A stretch of DNA of 64,000 nucleotides, taken from Bacteroidetes bacterium GWF2_38_335 (GTDB lineage Bacteria > Bacteroidota > Bacteroidia > Bacteroidales > GWF2-38-335). This document shows, piece after piece, positions 1 to 10,959 of this stretch (its first letter is position 1; every line of letters starts with the position of its first letter). The notes beneath the pieces were generated by a model. The model worked only from the letters and a program-made list of their open reading frames with translations, did no database searches and was not told the DNA's origin. Both the position numbers and the translations under genes were made by a program. The stretch is taken from NCBI GenBank assembly GCA_001769535.1, contig MEOH01000028.1, forward strand, positions 1-64,000, in the 5' to 3' direction.

Positions 1-1837
1 TGGTGTAGAGCTGGTCGCCCGGAATGGCAAAGCGGTAATAAGTATTGGTCAAAAACCGGGCAGGGTTAAGATGTGTCAGCTTCATCTTTTCCTCTTCGGA
101 TAGGGTTTCCTTTAACACGAGATATTCATCATAAGGGTAATAGCCATGAAAATCGTGCGATTTGGTGTTGATCATCACATACTGCGTACCCTGTAATTTG
201 AAGGCCATCAGATAGCCGCACCTGAATTTTGGCTCCGTAAAATTTTCAATGACAACGGGCAGACACGATGGCGTAAAATAAGCTGTAGTTGTGGCGGCAT
301 AATCGGTTGCCAGATTCCCGGTGATGTCGGTGAAATCAACCAGAACCATGTTAAGCTCCGCATCTTCTTCATCTTCGAGCCAGTTTATGATCCATGGCGG
401 ATCGTGGATTTCGTCCCACTGGTATTTCCACAACTCGTCACCTTCGCCGTAATCCATAAGATTTTCGGTTGAACCGGATGAAAGAGAAGGGTAATCTGCA
501 TAGGTATGTTTTAACCTGAAAACCCCATGTCCGAGCTCATGCGCTATGGTGCGCACATCCTGCGAAAAGATAAACCCGAACTGTTTTTTAAAAGGCATGT
601 ATCCCGAAAGGGAAGCGTTGGCGGGGTTCGAAACGAAAAACAGGTAATAAACGTCCTCAGCGTACCCGGGACGACCAATAAATGCCGTGATGACCTCTTT
701 CATCTCCGGGGTGTAGTTAAGCGAGTTATCGGCATCCGTATTGTCAAAAAGATTGTTGGCGTTAAGATCGTAATCAACCGTGAAGCCGGATATGCTGCTT
801 ACCGTGAAACCGGCCACTGCTGTCCGGTAGATATTGTTTAGCTCCCATTCCACCGTTGCTGCAGCCGGCACAGGCGCTTCATTTACCGATACCAGAACCA
901 CCTGCCGCATTTCCTTTTCGTAGGATACAACGTTGGTCATTCCCAGGGTCAGTTCCTTTGCGTTTCCGGGTGCAGACCGGTCGGTATAGATGGCAGTGAG
1001 GGCGGTTTCGTTGTTGTTGCCCGGACCGGTTATCAGCAGTTGTTTGTCCAGTCCGGTATTGATCACCGGCACGTTTTCGCCTGTGCGCACAAGCTGAAAA
1101 AGAACCGAATCGGGGGTAAATCCGGCATAGACCGAATCGGTGTTCGTGGTTATTTTAAATGAGATGTGGTCAGATGTGCCTGTTTCCACAGATTTCCAGG
1201 GGATGAGGTAATCCTTTTTGTTGATTCTTGTTTTTTCGTACTTGCCGGACAGTTCGGGATATTGCAAACTGTCAAACCCGTAGATTTGATTTTGTGCAGG
1301 GAAAAATGAAACGGTCGCCGGAGTGAAAATATTCTGCTCCGGCGGACCAAAAAGCGCATGCAGAGCATCAATGATTGCCTGTGCAAGGGAACGGTCGTGG
1401 CCGGGATCAAGTGCATCATGGAGCATGGAGTTCAGCAGGCCGCTGATTTCTGCAAGGACGGATGACATGTGCTGCAGGTCAGAACTGGGGACCAGTGAAA
1501 CGGAGACAGAGAAGAGGTTTCCTTCGGCGGGAGGAGAAAATTCGGCTGTGAAGATCAGGTAGGGAGGTTGAAAATCTTCGTATTTGTTTTCGGAGAGGAG
1601 GTTGACAAATTCGGCCAATATTCCCGAATCCCTGACAAAAGCCTGTGTATATATGTTAAGTCCGGATGACTGTTTGTATGATTCGATTTCAGAAACAAGC
1701 GCGCTGTCGGTGAGGGACGAATAAATTTCCACAATGTTGCCGGCATTGGTGAAAATGGGCTCCCACACATTAATCTGTGCCCATGTGATATTGAAAAAAC
1801 AAATCAGAAAAAGAGGTATGAGAAAACTTTTTTTCAT
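1..1837 (-). CDS. Secreted zincin-like metallopeptidase-domain protein, partial (C-terminus beyond window)
   Basis: Open minus-strand frame from ATG at 1837 to the window edge; signal peptide MKKSFLIPLFLICFFNITWAQ; HELGHGVFRLKHTY followed by NLMDYGEGDELWKYQWDEIHDP. Not in the ORF track because it runs off the edge. Confidence 0.75.
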   Translation of the reverse strand, partial: MKKSFLIPLFLICFFNITWAQINVWEPIFTNAGNIVEIYSSLTDSALVSEIESYKQSSGLNIYTQAFVRDSGILAEFVNLLSENKYEDFQPPYLIFTAEFSPPAEGNLFSVSVSLVPSSDLQHMSSVLAEISGLLNSMLHDALDPGHDRSLAQAIIDALHALFGPPEQNIFTPATVSFFPAQNQIYGFDSLQYPELSGKYEKTRINKKDYLIPWKSVETGTSDHISFKITTNTDSVYAGFTPDSVLFQLVRTGENVPVINTGLDKQLLITGPGNNNETALTAIYTDRSAPGNAKELTLGMTNVVSYEKEMRQVVLVSVNEAPVPAAATVEWELNNIYRTAVAGFTVSSISGFTVDYDLNANNLFDNTDADNSLNYTPEMKEVITAFIGRPGYAEDVYYLFFVSNPANASLSGYMPFKKQFGFIFSQDVRTIAHELGHGVFRLKHTYADYPSLSSGSTENLMDYGEGDELWKYQWDEIHDPPWIINWLEDEEDAELNMVLVDFTDITGNLATDYAATTTAYFTPSCLPVVIENFTEPKFRCGYLMAFKLQGTQYVMINTKSHDFHGYYPYDEYLVLKETLSEEEKMKLTHLNPARFLTNTYYRFAIPGDQLYT

Positions 1838-1996
1838 GGTTATACTGTTCAAAATAACATCTTATGTAAACAACAAACAATTATAACAAATGTTTTTGAT
1901 ATGTAAATAATGTTTTGATAAATTATTTTCAGGAAATGTTATTTTCAGGCAACCATTACTTAAGAAATCACGTCTTTTTATCAAAACTATTATACT

Positions 1997-3460
1997 ATGA
2001 AAAAGGGACTTTTATTGATTCTTTTCATTTTCTGCTTTACACTTAACCCGTTTTCTCAGGTAATTTTTTTCTCGGGAGATATAAACAGCAATACTTTATG
2101 GGATGCAGATACAGTTAAAATAACGGGAAATGTATCCATAAACAGCGGGGCCACTCTGGCCATTGCACCCGGAACAGTTATTTCTTTACAGGGCTATTAC
2201 CGGATCACTGTTCTGGGAGCTATTATTGCCTGTGGTATTGAAAACGATTCCATAATTTTTACCGTTCAGGACACTTCACTTTGCTATTTGGAAGATACAT
2301 TGGCAGGCGGATGGGATGGTATACATCTTGATTCTGTTTCTGAAACAAATGATTCCAGTATTTTTAAATATTGCGGAATTTATTATGGGAAAAGCTTTAA
2401 CAATGGCGGGGGAATTTATTTAAAATACAATAACAAGGTCCGCTTTGATCATTGTACTTTCTTTCATAATATGTGTCATTGGGATGGTGGAGGAATGGTG
2501 ATTGAATATTCAGACTGTATCATCCGAAATTGTGAATTCTATAAAAATAATGGCCGCGCACACGGGGGTGGTTTATGCTCATATGGTGGGAAACCCGAAT
2601 TCGAAAACAATCTATTTTATATGAATTTTACGTGGGGCTGAGGCGGCGGAATGAGCTGCTACTACAGCTTAAGCAACATAAACGCAAACAGGTTTCATAA
2701 CAATTGGGCAGATATTTGCGGAGGAGGATTTTATGGTTACGGAGGAATTTTTAAGATCACAAACAATTTGGTTACAAACAACGGGAGGCATGCCATTAAA
2801 AACACATTATCGGATTTTTATATGCGAAATAATACCGTTGCATTGAATCAGGGAGCAGCTATTTATGTTGAAGAAGGAGCGTTGTTTAATCTGGCCAACA
2901 ACATTTTCTGGGGGAATGAATATGCGGGAATTGACACGTCTGTTTATACTACCGTGACTTTATTGACCAACAATATCATTGAAAGTTTTCCCGGGGCCGC
3001 TGATCCGCTATTTATAAATCCTACTGTGGGTTTCGGAATCGATTACGATGGTTTGTCGGCCGACTGGACGCTCAATGAATTTTCACCGGCTTTCAACGCG
3101 GGAACACCTGATACAACAGGATTGTTCATTCCAATCACCGACCTCGACGGCCACCAAAGAATTATTGCCGACACCATTGATATGGGTTGTTTTGAGTATG
3201 ATTATGGAATTTCTGTTGACCAGCCGGAAAGCAAAGAAAACCTGATTGTATATCCAAACCCCGCCCGGGATGTTATTTATTTTAATACCCGGGAAATTAT
3301 TGAATCTGTTACAGCAACAGATATTTCGGGCAAGAAATTCCATTTGCGATCAAACAGAAACAGCGCAGACATCCGTTTTTTACCGGCAGGAATTTATGAA
3401 TTGAAAATACGCAATCAGAAAAAGAAATTTACAGAAAAAATAATGTTGATTAAACTGTAG
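1997..3460 (+). pseudogene. T9SS-secreted right-handed beta-helix protein interrupted by an in-frame TGA (2639-2641)
   Basis: ORFs 1997-2641 and 2651-3460 share a frame; N-terminal signal peptide, repeated GGG/NN beta-helix motifs across the stop, C-terminal sorting domain (VYPNPARDVIYF...LPAGIYELKI...EKIMLIKL). Confidence 0.75.
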
Positions 3461-3508
3461 GGCCATGCCTCTGCATGGCTGTGCTTTTAATGACATACCC
3501 AAAACATT

Positions 3509-3536
3509 AAAAAACCCCGGAACCCCGGGGTTTTTA
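3509..3536 (+). terminator. Rho-independent terminator
   Basis: AAAACCCCGG-AACC-CCGGGGTTTTT just after the beta-helix gene. Confidence 0.75.
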
Positions 3537-3770
3537 ATTGAACCAATAAACATTCTATGAAAATCTGCTACGAAAATCCTTTACGTTTTTATGAATTTTG
3601 TCAAGTTTACCCAACAAAAGTACCATCACATGAAAAAAGATCCGTTACAGAATTTTGTAAAAAAGTTATAGGAGGGAGAAAAAGCCACAGGAAAGCAAAA
3701 AGCCGCCAATACTCAAATTTTTAATCATTCGCGCATTAGCGGCTAACTTAAAAATATTTCAATCAAAAAA

Positions 3771-4271
3771 CTAAGCCAAAACTTTCATGGCAGCATTATA
3801 ATCGGGTTCTTCAACAATTTCGGGAACCTGCTGCGAATAAACAACTTTATGGTTTTCATCAAGAATCACAACAGCCCTTGAATGCAGGTGTGCAAGCGGA
3901 CCATCGGCGATTTCAAGACCATAGTTTTTACCAAATTCGCCAGTGGCAAAATCGGAAAGGGTAATTACGTTATTTAAGCCTTCGGCTCCGCAGAATCTTG
4001 CCTGAGCAAAGGGAAGATCGCGTGAAATACAAAGCACTTTTGTGTTTTTCATGTCACCGGCAAGCTTGTTGAACTGACGGACTGATGCAGCGCAAACACC
4101 TGTATCCAGACTTGGGAATATGTTCAGTACCAGTCTCTGTCCTTTAAAATCGGCCAGCGATACAACTGAAAGATCTGATTTTACAAGTCTGAAATCTTTT
4201 GCGTTTTCACCGTTTTTTGGAAGTTCACCTGTGGTGTTGAAGGGATTTCCCTTTAAAGTTATTTTTGCCAT
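3771..4271 (-). CDS. tpx: Thiol peroxidase (Tpx, atypical 2-Cys peroxiredoxin)
   Basis: NIFPSLDTGVCAASVRQFN and CISRDLPFAQARFCGAEG motifs. Confidence 0.93.
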   Translation of the reverse strand: MAKITLKGNPFNTTGELPKNGENAKDFRLVKSDLSVVSLADFKGQRLVLNIFPSLDTGVCAASVRQFNKLAGDMKNTKVLCISRDLPFAQARFCGAEGLNNVITLSDFATGEFGKNYGLEIADGPLAHLHSRAVVILDENHKVVYSQQVPEIVEEPDYNAAMKVLA

Positions 4272-4394
4272 ATTAAATCTGTTTAAGGTTTATTAAAATG
4301 TTTAGCGATACAAATATATATAAAAAAATCAATTTAAGTACTTAATAGCTTAAATTATTTTAAAATAATTTGTTAAATGTTGAATATTAACATA

Positions 4395-5015
4395 TTAAGA
4401 TTTTTTAGATTTCCTTCTCCTGACAGCTTTAAATACCAGGTATCCCACAAAAAGAACAGCAATGGCGATAAATCCCCAGGTTATTTCCTGCATGTACTCT
4501 TCCCATTTGTCAATGAGATAATAGCTGAGTACGGCAAGAATGGTGTTCCAAATCAAACTTCCAAGCGCAGTAAACAGAATGAAACTTTTCAGGTTCATTT
4601 TGGATAAGCCGGCCGGAATGGATATCAAATGCCTGATTCCCGGCAACAATCTTCCGATAAAAGTTGAGATATTTCCGTTTTTTAGAAAGTAGTTTTCTGC
4701 ATGCTCAACCTTTTGCCTGTTGATGAAAAAGATCCTTGCCAGTTTGCTGTCTGCCAGTCCATATATAATTTTTCTCCCCAGATAGTACGACAGCATATAA
4801 TTAAATAATGCACCGATAACACAACCGACGGTAGAGAAAACAATAATCAGAATCAGGTTTAACTGTCCGGTTACAGCCAGGTAAGCAGCCGGCGGAATAA
4901 CCAGCTCACTGGGAAGCGGGACAAAAGAACTTTCAACCGCCATTAAAACTGTTATTGTGAAATAATTGATGTTGGCAAGGTACCAGTCAATAAAGGGTTG
5001 CAGAAATTCGAGCAT
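4395..5015 (-). CDS. DedA family membrane protein
   Basis: ESSFVPLPSELVIPPAAYLA...GALFNYMLSYYLGRKI...GRLLPGIRHLISIPAGLSKM pattern. Confidence 0.9.
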   Translation of the reverse strand: MLEFLQPFIDWYLANINYFTITVLMAVESSFVPLPSELVIPPAAYLAVTGQLNLILIIVFSTVGCVIGALFNYMLSYYLGRKIIYGLADSKLARIFFINRQKVEHAENYFLKNGNISTFIGRLLPGIRHLISIPAGLSKMNLKSFILFTALGSLIWNTILAVLSYYLIDKWEEYMQEITWGFIAIAVLFVGYLVFKAVRRRKSKKS

Positions 5016-5224
5016 GTTTTTTTCTTGCAAAGATAGAAAAATTGGTTTAATAGTGAAATGTGTGAAAATACATATGCAACCACCAACCAGTGGTTGTCAT
5101 TTCGACTGAAGGGAGAAATCTCCAATTATATCACCGGCAACTAATTATTTTAAATTATACGTCATTTAAAAACCAAATTATTATAAATTTGCGTTGACCA
5201 GCGAAGAATAACATGAGCTTTTAA

Positions 5225-5944
5225 TTGAAAAAAACGGGAATCATATTAATCACAATCCTTCTGCTGCTTTCCGCCGAAAACGCCAGATCGCAATCCCATA
5301 TCCGCACCTTTTTCGATGCCGGCTCAAACAATGTTTCTGATGGTTTGTTTCTTAAATCAACGGTGGCCGGACAATATCAATATCGCAGGATTTTTATTTT
5401 TGCAGCGTCGCGGTTTAACCTGGTTTCAAAAACAGAAAGCGCTTTTTCAGGAGCTGAGCTTCATGTCTCAAAAAAATTCCCTACCAGATATTGCAACTAT
5501 AATATCGATGGCTTTTTATTTCACAACAAACACATTAAAAAAATGTTTGAAAACAAGGCCGGACTCTTAGCTGGAATAGATCTGGTTCACTGGACCATCA
5601 ATTTTGGTATTTCAAAAGGGGTTTCGGGTTTTACCCAAAAAGCAGCCGATGAATATGGGATAACGAGTGGCCGGACGATGACAGAAAAACTTAATTTCAT
5701 TTATCAGTTCAAATACAAGGTCTTTAAAAATGAGGAAAAACTTACTATTTCACTGACAAACAGGGATGTTTTTCTTGTGGAAAAGGAACCCAATCCGCTG
5801 ATCAGTGTGGGCGGGTATTACAAATTGACCGAATACATTAAATGCACCGGAGAATTGTTTTATAAAACGAACGGGACGCTGAATCTGGCAGCAAATTATT
5901 TTGGTTTTTACTTTAGAGCGGGGGTGAAATGGGAACTAAAGTAA
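5225..5944 (+). CDS. Predicted outer-membrane beta-barrel/secreted protein of unknown function
   Basis: Signal peptide and alternating hydrophobic strands ending RAGVKWELK. Confidence 0.6.
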   Translation: MKKTGIILITILLLLSAENARSQSHIRTFFDAGSNNVSDGLFLKSTVAGQYQYRRIFIFAASRFNLVSKTESAFSGAELHVSKKFPTRYCNYNIDGFLFHNKHIKKMFENKAGLLAGIDLVHWTINFGISKGVSGFTQKAADEYGITSGRTMTEKLNFIYQFKYKVFKNEEKLTISLTNRDVFLVEKEPNPLISVGGYYKLTEYIKCTGELFYKTNGTLNLAANYFGFYFRAGVKWELK

Positions 5945-6765
5945 TCATCTTTCTTTTGGTATGCATTTCCCTGGTTTCCTGCAAAAAACTCGATCCCAAA
6001 GGTCTGTTTGCCTCCGATGATCCTGCAAACAAAAGGTTTGAGCAGTCTCAGGATTGGAATACCGCCCATCCGGCAGTCGAAATAATCACCGGTTCAGATT
6101 CCTACACCATTTTTGCTTTGGGCGACAGCCATATCGGCGAAACCGCAAGTCTTGATTCATTTCTGACCGAAGCAACAGAGCAAAATATTACAGCAGTGCT
6201 CATGGCAGGCGACCTCACCACAGGCCATGTAGAAGACCAGATGAGATCCAGCGATATTATTAACATGCATGATACTTTGAATATCTTTACCACACCGGGA
6301 AACCACGATCTATTTTTTGACGGGTGGGAAACATTTTTTTCGCTTTTCGGAGCATCTTCATATTATTTTTCGGTAAAAACACCATCCGCCTCCGATCTCT
6401 TTATTTGTCTGGACACAGGCGGAGCCACGCTGGGCAAAGACCAGTTCGAATGGTTAAAAAACCTTCTCGAATCTGAGCGCAATAATTTCAGGCACTGCAT
6501 CATTTTCACCCACATCAATTTCCCGCGATTCAGAACGATCTTCAGCAGTAATCAGGCAGCCGAGGAAATGTATACGTTGTTCGACCTGATGTCAAAGCAC
6601 AAAGTGGATATGGTAATCGGTGCCCACGACCACGAGCGCAACGCAGTGCAGTTTGGCAATACGCTATACGTAACCATGGATGCTTTTAGCAGAGAGGAAG
6701 AAGTTTCGGGATATCTGAAACTTGAGGTCGACAGTGAAAATCTGATTTATTTTTTTGAACAATAA
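5929..6765 (+). CDS. Calcineurin-like metallophosphoesterase, lipoprotein
   Basis: Lipobox-like LVSCKK; GDSHIGE, GDLTTG, GNHD, GAHDHER motifs; overlaps the upstream CDS. Confidence 0.88.
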   Translation: MGTKVIIFLLVCISLVSCKKLDPKGLFASDDPANKRFEQSQDWNTAHPAVEIITGSDSYTIFALGDSHIGETASLDSFLTEATEQNITAVLMAGDLTTGHVEDQMRSSDIINMHDTLNIFTTPGNHDLFFDGWETFFSLFGASSYYFSVKTPSASDLFICLDTGGATLGKDQFEWLKNLLESERNNFRHCIIFTHINFPRFRTIFSSNQAAEEMYTLFDLMSKHKVDMVIGAHDHERNAVQFGNTLYVTMDAFSREEEVSGYLKLEVDSENLIYFFEQ

Positions 6766-6774
6766 TAATTGTAA

Positions 6775-7311
6775 CTAAATATCCTCCGGTTCAGGGGCAT
6801 CCTCAATATTGGTAAAAAGATTGTAATCATCCAGATCTTCATTACTTCGGGTTTCCTCGCCGTAGATGGCATCAAGATCCTGATCAAGAATGTCGTTTAT
6901 AGAAACATCAACCACCATTATTTGTTTGGGAGCTAAACCTTTGGAGAGGACGCATTGGGGATATTTCTTTTTAGGTTCCGGACTGAGAATTTCCTTCAGT
7001 TCGATATAAAAAGCGCGATCTGAAAAGAAATCAAAAACATAGATCAGCCGGTCTTTCACTTTTTTAATTAAATAATCAAGATTCACCTCCGACATAACCA
7101 GAGAATTGCTTTCCATATCCATCATGGTAATTTCCATTCCCTTTTTCCATCCATCCTCAACCAGAAAAAAAGAAGTTATTTGTGTCATATCATAATCGGC
7201 CGATTTTTGAATGGCCTCGTGAAAATCAAGAAAAGAACTGTCTTTTCTGATGTCAATCTCCCTGTAAAACTGGTCTTCATCAGGAGAAACTATTCTGAAT
7301 CTGTATATCAT
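6775..7311 (-). CDS. pRiA4b ORF-3-like family protein
   Basis: MIYRFRIVSPDEDQFYREIDI...FLDFHEAIQKS...DRLIYVFDFFSDRAFYIEL resembles this family. Confidence 0.7.
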   Translation of the reverse strand: MIYRFRIVSPDEDQFYREIDIRKDSSFLDFHEAIQKSADYDMTQITSFFLVEDGWKKGMEITMMDMESNSLVMSEVNLDYLIKKVKDRLIYVFDFFSDRAFYIELKEILSPEPKKKYPQCVLSKGLAPKQIMVVDVSINDILDQDLDAIYGEETRSNEDLDDYNLFTNIEDAPEPEDI

Positions 7312-8321
7312 ATCCGTTCCGATAAAAATTTCATTGTATCCACTCCATCTGCATAATCATCAATTTCAGGCTGTTGGGCTTTTCCGAAACCTATGGCTCC
7401 GGGAATTTTCCCTGAGTTTGAAATCACACACTGCAACCGGTCTTTTATGCTGATGAACGTATCGGCTAAATTACAAATATCTCCGTAATTTTCATAGTAG
7501 AGAACCGAAATCGGGGATGATAAATCACTGCTTTTTTTCAGGAGGATATTTCCTGCATCGTAATACTCTTCACGGTTAAGGAGATATATGGATTTATAAT
7601 AATCAAAATTATTGATGTACTTATTGTGGTCCATCAGATGTTTATATTCTGAAAACGGCTTTTCAAATTGTTTAAAATCATATTTTTCAGGCAGATAAAT
7701 CTTGGATACGTTTCGGCAGCCTTTTCCGAAATACAAAAAGACATCCTTTGCCAGATATTTCAGATCTTCCTCTGTTTCATCTCCGGTCAATACCGCAACC
7801 GAATTTCTGTTTTTACGGATTATGTGCGGATATTTTTTAAAATAATACTCAAAATAATTTGCTGAATTATCGCTGCCCGTTGCAATGATCGCATCGAAAG
7901 TTCCGGGTTTTTCATCGGTAAAGGTTATTTTTTCTGAGAAACCGGGATCAATCTTAATGAGCAGTTCGCTGATTTTTGAAAACAAATAATTGTCCTTATG
8001 TGAGATTTTTCCCAGGAAATTATTTCCCGAAACCAACACGCACATAAAGTCGTGAAATCCCACAAGCGGAATGTTTCCGGCAGTTATAACAGCAATTGTT
8101 TTTGGACGGGATCCGGATTTTTTATGCGGATATCGGGCTGCCCATTCATACAATTTTTTTTTATGGAGCATTTTACTCAGTGATTCCAGGGCAAAAACCG
8201 AAAACTCACGGGTAAACCAGGGATTGAGCATTTCATTTTCCCTGAGATTTTCTTCAGTAGCCAGAGACATCATCTCACGGCCCAGTTTGGCAAACGCCTT
8301 CAGAGTTTTTTCCTGTGTCAT
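7308..8321 (-). CDS. Acyl-CoA reductase (LuxC-like)
   Basis: ITAGNIPLVGFHDFMCVL, GCRNVSKIYLPE; resembles Bacteroidetes acyl-CoA reductases. Confidence 0.8.
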   Translation of the reverse strand: MTQEKTLKAFAKLGREMMSLATEENLRENEMLNPWFTREFSVFALESLSKMLHKKKLYEWAARYPHKKSGSRPKTIAVITAGNIPLVGFHDFMCVLVSGNNFLGKISHKDNYLFSKISELLIKIDPGFSEKITFTDEKPGTFDAIIATGSDNSANYFEYYFKKYPHIIRKNRNSVAVLTGDETEEDLKYLAKDVFLYFGKGCRNVSKIYLPEKYDFKQFEKPFSEYKHLMDHNKYINNFDYYKSIYLLNREEYYDAGNILLKKSSDLSSPISVLYYENYGDICNLADTFISIKDRLQCVISNSGKIPGAIGFGKAQQPEIDDYADGVDTMKFLSERI

Positions 8322-9754
8322 TTTTCGGAAATTTTATTCAGAAACCCTGAGAGAAGTCTCACTCCCACTCCGGTTGCGCCCTTTCCAAGATATGAACCGT
8401 TTGTTTTTTTGAATGCCTGGCCGGCAATATCAATATGAATCCAGGGATAATCGGTAAAATGTTCCAGAAATTTTCCGGCAGTGATCATTCCTGCTGTTTT
8501 TCCGCCCGTATTTTTTATATCGGCAATGGATGATTTGATCATCTCCCCGTACTCATTCCACAAGGGAAATTCAATAAGCCTTTCACGGAATAAATCGCCG
8601 GCCACAGTGAGCTTTTCTTTGATTGTTTTGTTCGCGGTTCCCATAAACGGAATTCCGTGCGGTCCCACCGCCTGGTTCGCCGAGCCGGTAAGCGTGGCAA
8701 TATCAATTACCAGCATGGGTTTGAATCGTTTTGCGTAACTGAGCGCATCGGCCAGGATCATGCGGCCTTCGGCATCGGTATTTAGCACTTCAACGGTTGT
8801 TCCGTCGTGCATGGTGACCACATCGCCGGGAACGACGGCATTTTCGCCCGGGCGGTTATCGGTGGCCGGAATCAGGGCAACCACCCACAGGGGCATTTTC
8901 GATCTTGCCAGAGCAAAAATTGTTCCGGTTACCGCAGCAGCTCCGGCCATATCTGATTTCATGTAATCCATGGAGTCAGTGGGTTTCAGACTTAATCCGC
9001 CGGTATCAAAAACAACACCCTTTCCCACCAGGACAACAGGGTTTTTGTTCACTGCGTTTTTTGCTTTCCATTCAATGGTTGTAAAAGTAGGGGGATCAAT
9101 ACTTCCCCGGTTAATGGCAAGCAGTCCGCCCATCTTTAATGACTCAATCTTTTTATGATCGAAAATTTCAACAGAAAAACCGGAGCGCGGAGCAAGTTTG
9201 TCAATTTCCTGAGATAGTTTTTGCGCAGTGAGGTATGACAAGGGTTCGTTTGTGAGGTCGCGGGCAATGGCTATTCCTTCCATGATATTCCCAAAAAACT
9301 CAAAATCTTTTTTCGATATTTTTTTATCCAGCAGACCCGCTTCGGTCAGGGAATTTTTCTTTTTTTCAGATTTAGAGAAATATTTCAGAAACTGATAATT
9401 TGATAAAACCATTCCTTCGGCAAAAGCCAGGGTAATATCTTTTTCCCGGGTTTCATTTTTAATGACAACCGATTTCAAAGCTTTTTTATTTGCGTGGCCA
9501 ACAATTTTCCCGGCCGCATCGCGTGCTTTTTCAAGTGTTGCTCCCGGATCCTCTTTCTTCAGCTCCCCTGCAGGCACCACATACACGTATCTTTTATACT
9601 GATTGATAATGACAACATCATCCTTTTTTATTCTTTCTTTGATATAATCGGATTCTCTTTTTGAAAAAATAATTTTATCGGGAATGAATTTTTTTCCTGC
9701 AAGAATGATCAGATTGTCTTTTTCTTTAATGGTATTTACAAGGGTCAGTTTCAT
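8318..9754 (-). CDS. pepA: M17 leucyl aminopeptidase
   Basis: VGKGVVFDTGGLSLKP, NTDAEGRMILADAL motifs. Confidence 0.95.
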   Translation of the reverse strand: MKLTLVNTIKEKDNLIILAGKKFIPDKIIFSKRESDYIKERIKKDDVVIINQYKRYVYVVPAGELKKEDPGATLEKARDAAGKIVGHANKKALKSVVIKNETREKDITLAFAEGMVLSNYQFLKYFSKSEKKKNSLTEAGLLDKKISKKDFEFFGNIMEGIAIARDLTNEPLSYLTAQKLSQEIDKLAPRSGFSVEIFDHKKIESLKMGGLLAINRGSIDPPTFTTIEWKAKNAVNKNPVVLVGKGVVFDTGGLSLKPTDSMDYMKSDMAGAAAVTGTIFALARSKMPLWVVALIPATDNRPGENAVVPGDVVTMHDGTTVEVLNTDAEGRMILADALSYAKRFKPMLVIDIATLTGSANQAVGPHGIPFMGTANKTIKEKLTVAGDLFRERLIEFPLWNEYGEMIKSSIADIKNTGGKTAGMITAGKFLEHFTDYPWIHIDIAGQAFKKTNGSYLGKGATGVGVRLLSGFLNKISEK

Positions 9755-9861
9755 TTTTTCAGTTTTAAATTGAAATAAATATCTGCAAATAAAACAAGGT
9801 TTTTTAAATAATCCAGTGTAAAGTTAATAATTTTGTGGCGGATATTATTTGAAAAACGCAG

Positions 9862-10959
9862 TTGGATAAAATCGGGAAAATATTAGAAAAAGTTTTACAT
9901 CAGGAATTTCCTGACAAAGAAGAAGGACTAATTCTTTTCAGGCAGGCCTCTTTATCAGAGCTTATTCATTGTGCGTGGGAACTCAGAAAAAAGATAAAAA
10001 ACGACGACAAAAAGGTCAGCTGGATCATCGACCGCAATGTCAACATCACCAATGTGTGCTGCTCACAGTGTAAGTTTTGCAATTTTTACCGCAAGCCCGG
10101 AGATGAAAACGCCTACATTACAACCATCGAACAATACAAAGAGAAGATCAGCGAATTAAAAAAACTCGGTGGTAATCAGCTTTTATTGCAGGGCGGATTG
10201 CATCCACGGCTCGGACTTTCTTTCTATGCCGATCTTTTCAGTGAGTTGAAAAAAATTGAACCCGGATTGAAACTTCATGCGCTGGGTCCACCTGAAATTC
10301 ATCATCTGTCGCGATTGGAAAAAATACCGGTGAGCAAAATTCTTGAAAGACTGGCAGATGCAGGTTTGGACAGTTTGCCGGGTGCCGGAGCCGAAATTCT
10401 CAGCGACCGTGTCAGGAAAATTATTTCCCCTGTCAAATGTACCACCCAACAATGGCTTGATGTGATGCGTGAAGCCCACAAAATAAATCTGGTTACCTCG
10501 GCCACAATGATGTTTGGCCATGTTGAAACAGATGAAGAAATTTTGGATCACCTTTTGGCGTTGAGACAGGTGCAAAGTGAAAAACCCGCTTCGTCCAAAG
10601 GATTTATTTCGTTCACTCCCTGGCCCTATCAGGAAAAGGGAACCGATCTGCAAAAGCAGGGAATGCTGGCAAAAAACACAGATGCTGCTTATTATGTCAG
10701 ACTGATCGCATTGAGCAGAATCATGCTTCAGAATGTAGAAAATATTCAGGCCTCATGGCTCACCGTTGGAAAAGACACGGCACAGGTATGTCTTCACGCC
10801 GGAGCCAATGATTTCGGGTCAATTATGATTGAGGAAAATGTTGTTTCTTCGGCCGGAGCTTCATATAAATTTGATGCAGAAGGAATTCAGAAAGCAATTA
10901 TTGAGGCAGGGTTTGAGCCGGTATTGAGGGATCAGGGGTATAATTTTTTAAGCCGCTAA
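9862..10959 (+). CDS. mqnC: Cyclic dehypoxanthine futalosine synthase (radical SAM, MqnC)
   Basis: CSQCKFCNFYR radical-SAM cluster, LLQGGLHP, GHVETDEEILDHL; menaquinone futalosine pathway family. Confidence 0.87.
   Translation: MDKIGKILEKVLHQEFPDKEEGLILFRQASLSELIHCAWELRKKIKNDDKKVSWIIDRNVNITNVCCSQCKFCNFYRKPGDENAYITTIEQYKEKISELKKLGGNQLLLQGGLHPRLGLSFYADLFSELKKIEPGLKLHALGPPEIHHLSRLEKIPVSKILERLADAGLDSLPGAGAEILSDRVRKIISPVKCTTQQWLDVMREAHKINLVTSATMMFGHVETDEEILDHLLALRQVQSEKPASSKGFISFTPWPYQEKGTDLQKQGMLAKNTDAAYYVRLIALSRIMLQNVENIQASWLTVGKDTAQVCLHAGANDFGSIMIEENVVSSAGASYKFDAEGIQKAIIEAGFEPVLRDQGYNFLSR

Noticed and set aside
527-841. Plus-strand 104-aa ORF
   Set aside because: Antisense to the long, motif-bearing minus-strand metallopeptidase frame; no recognisable features.
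6775-7311. Plasmid-derived element suggested by the pRiA4b ORF-3 name
   Set aside because: This family is common on Bacteroidetes chromosomes and no plasmid or integrase genes are nearby.
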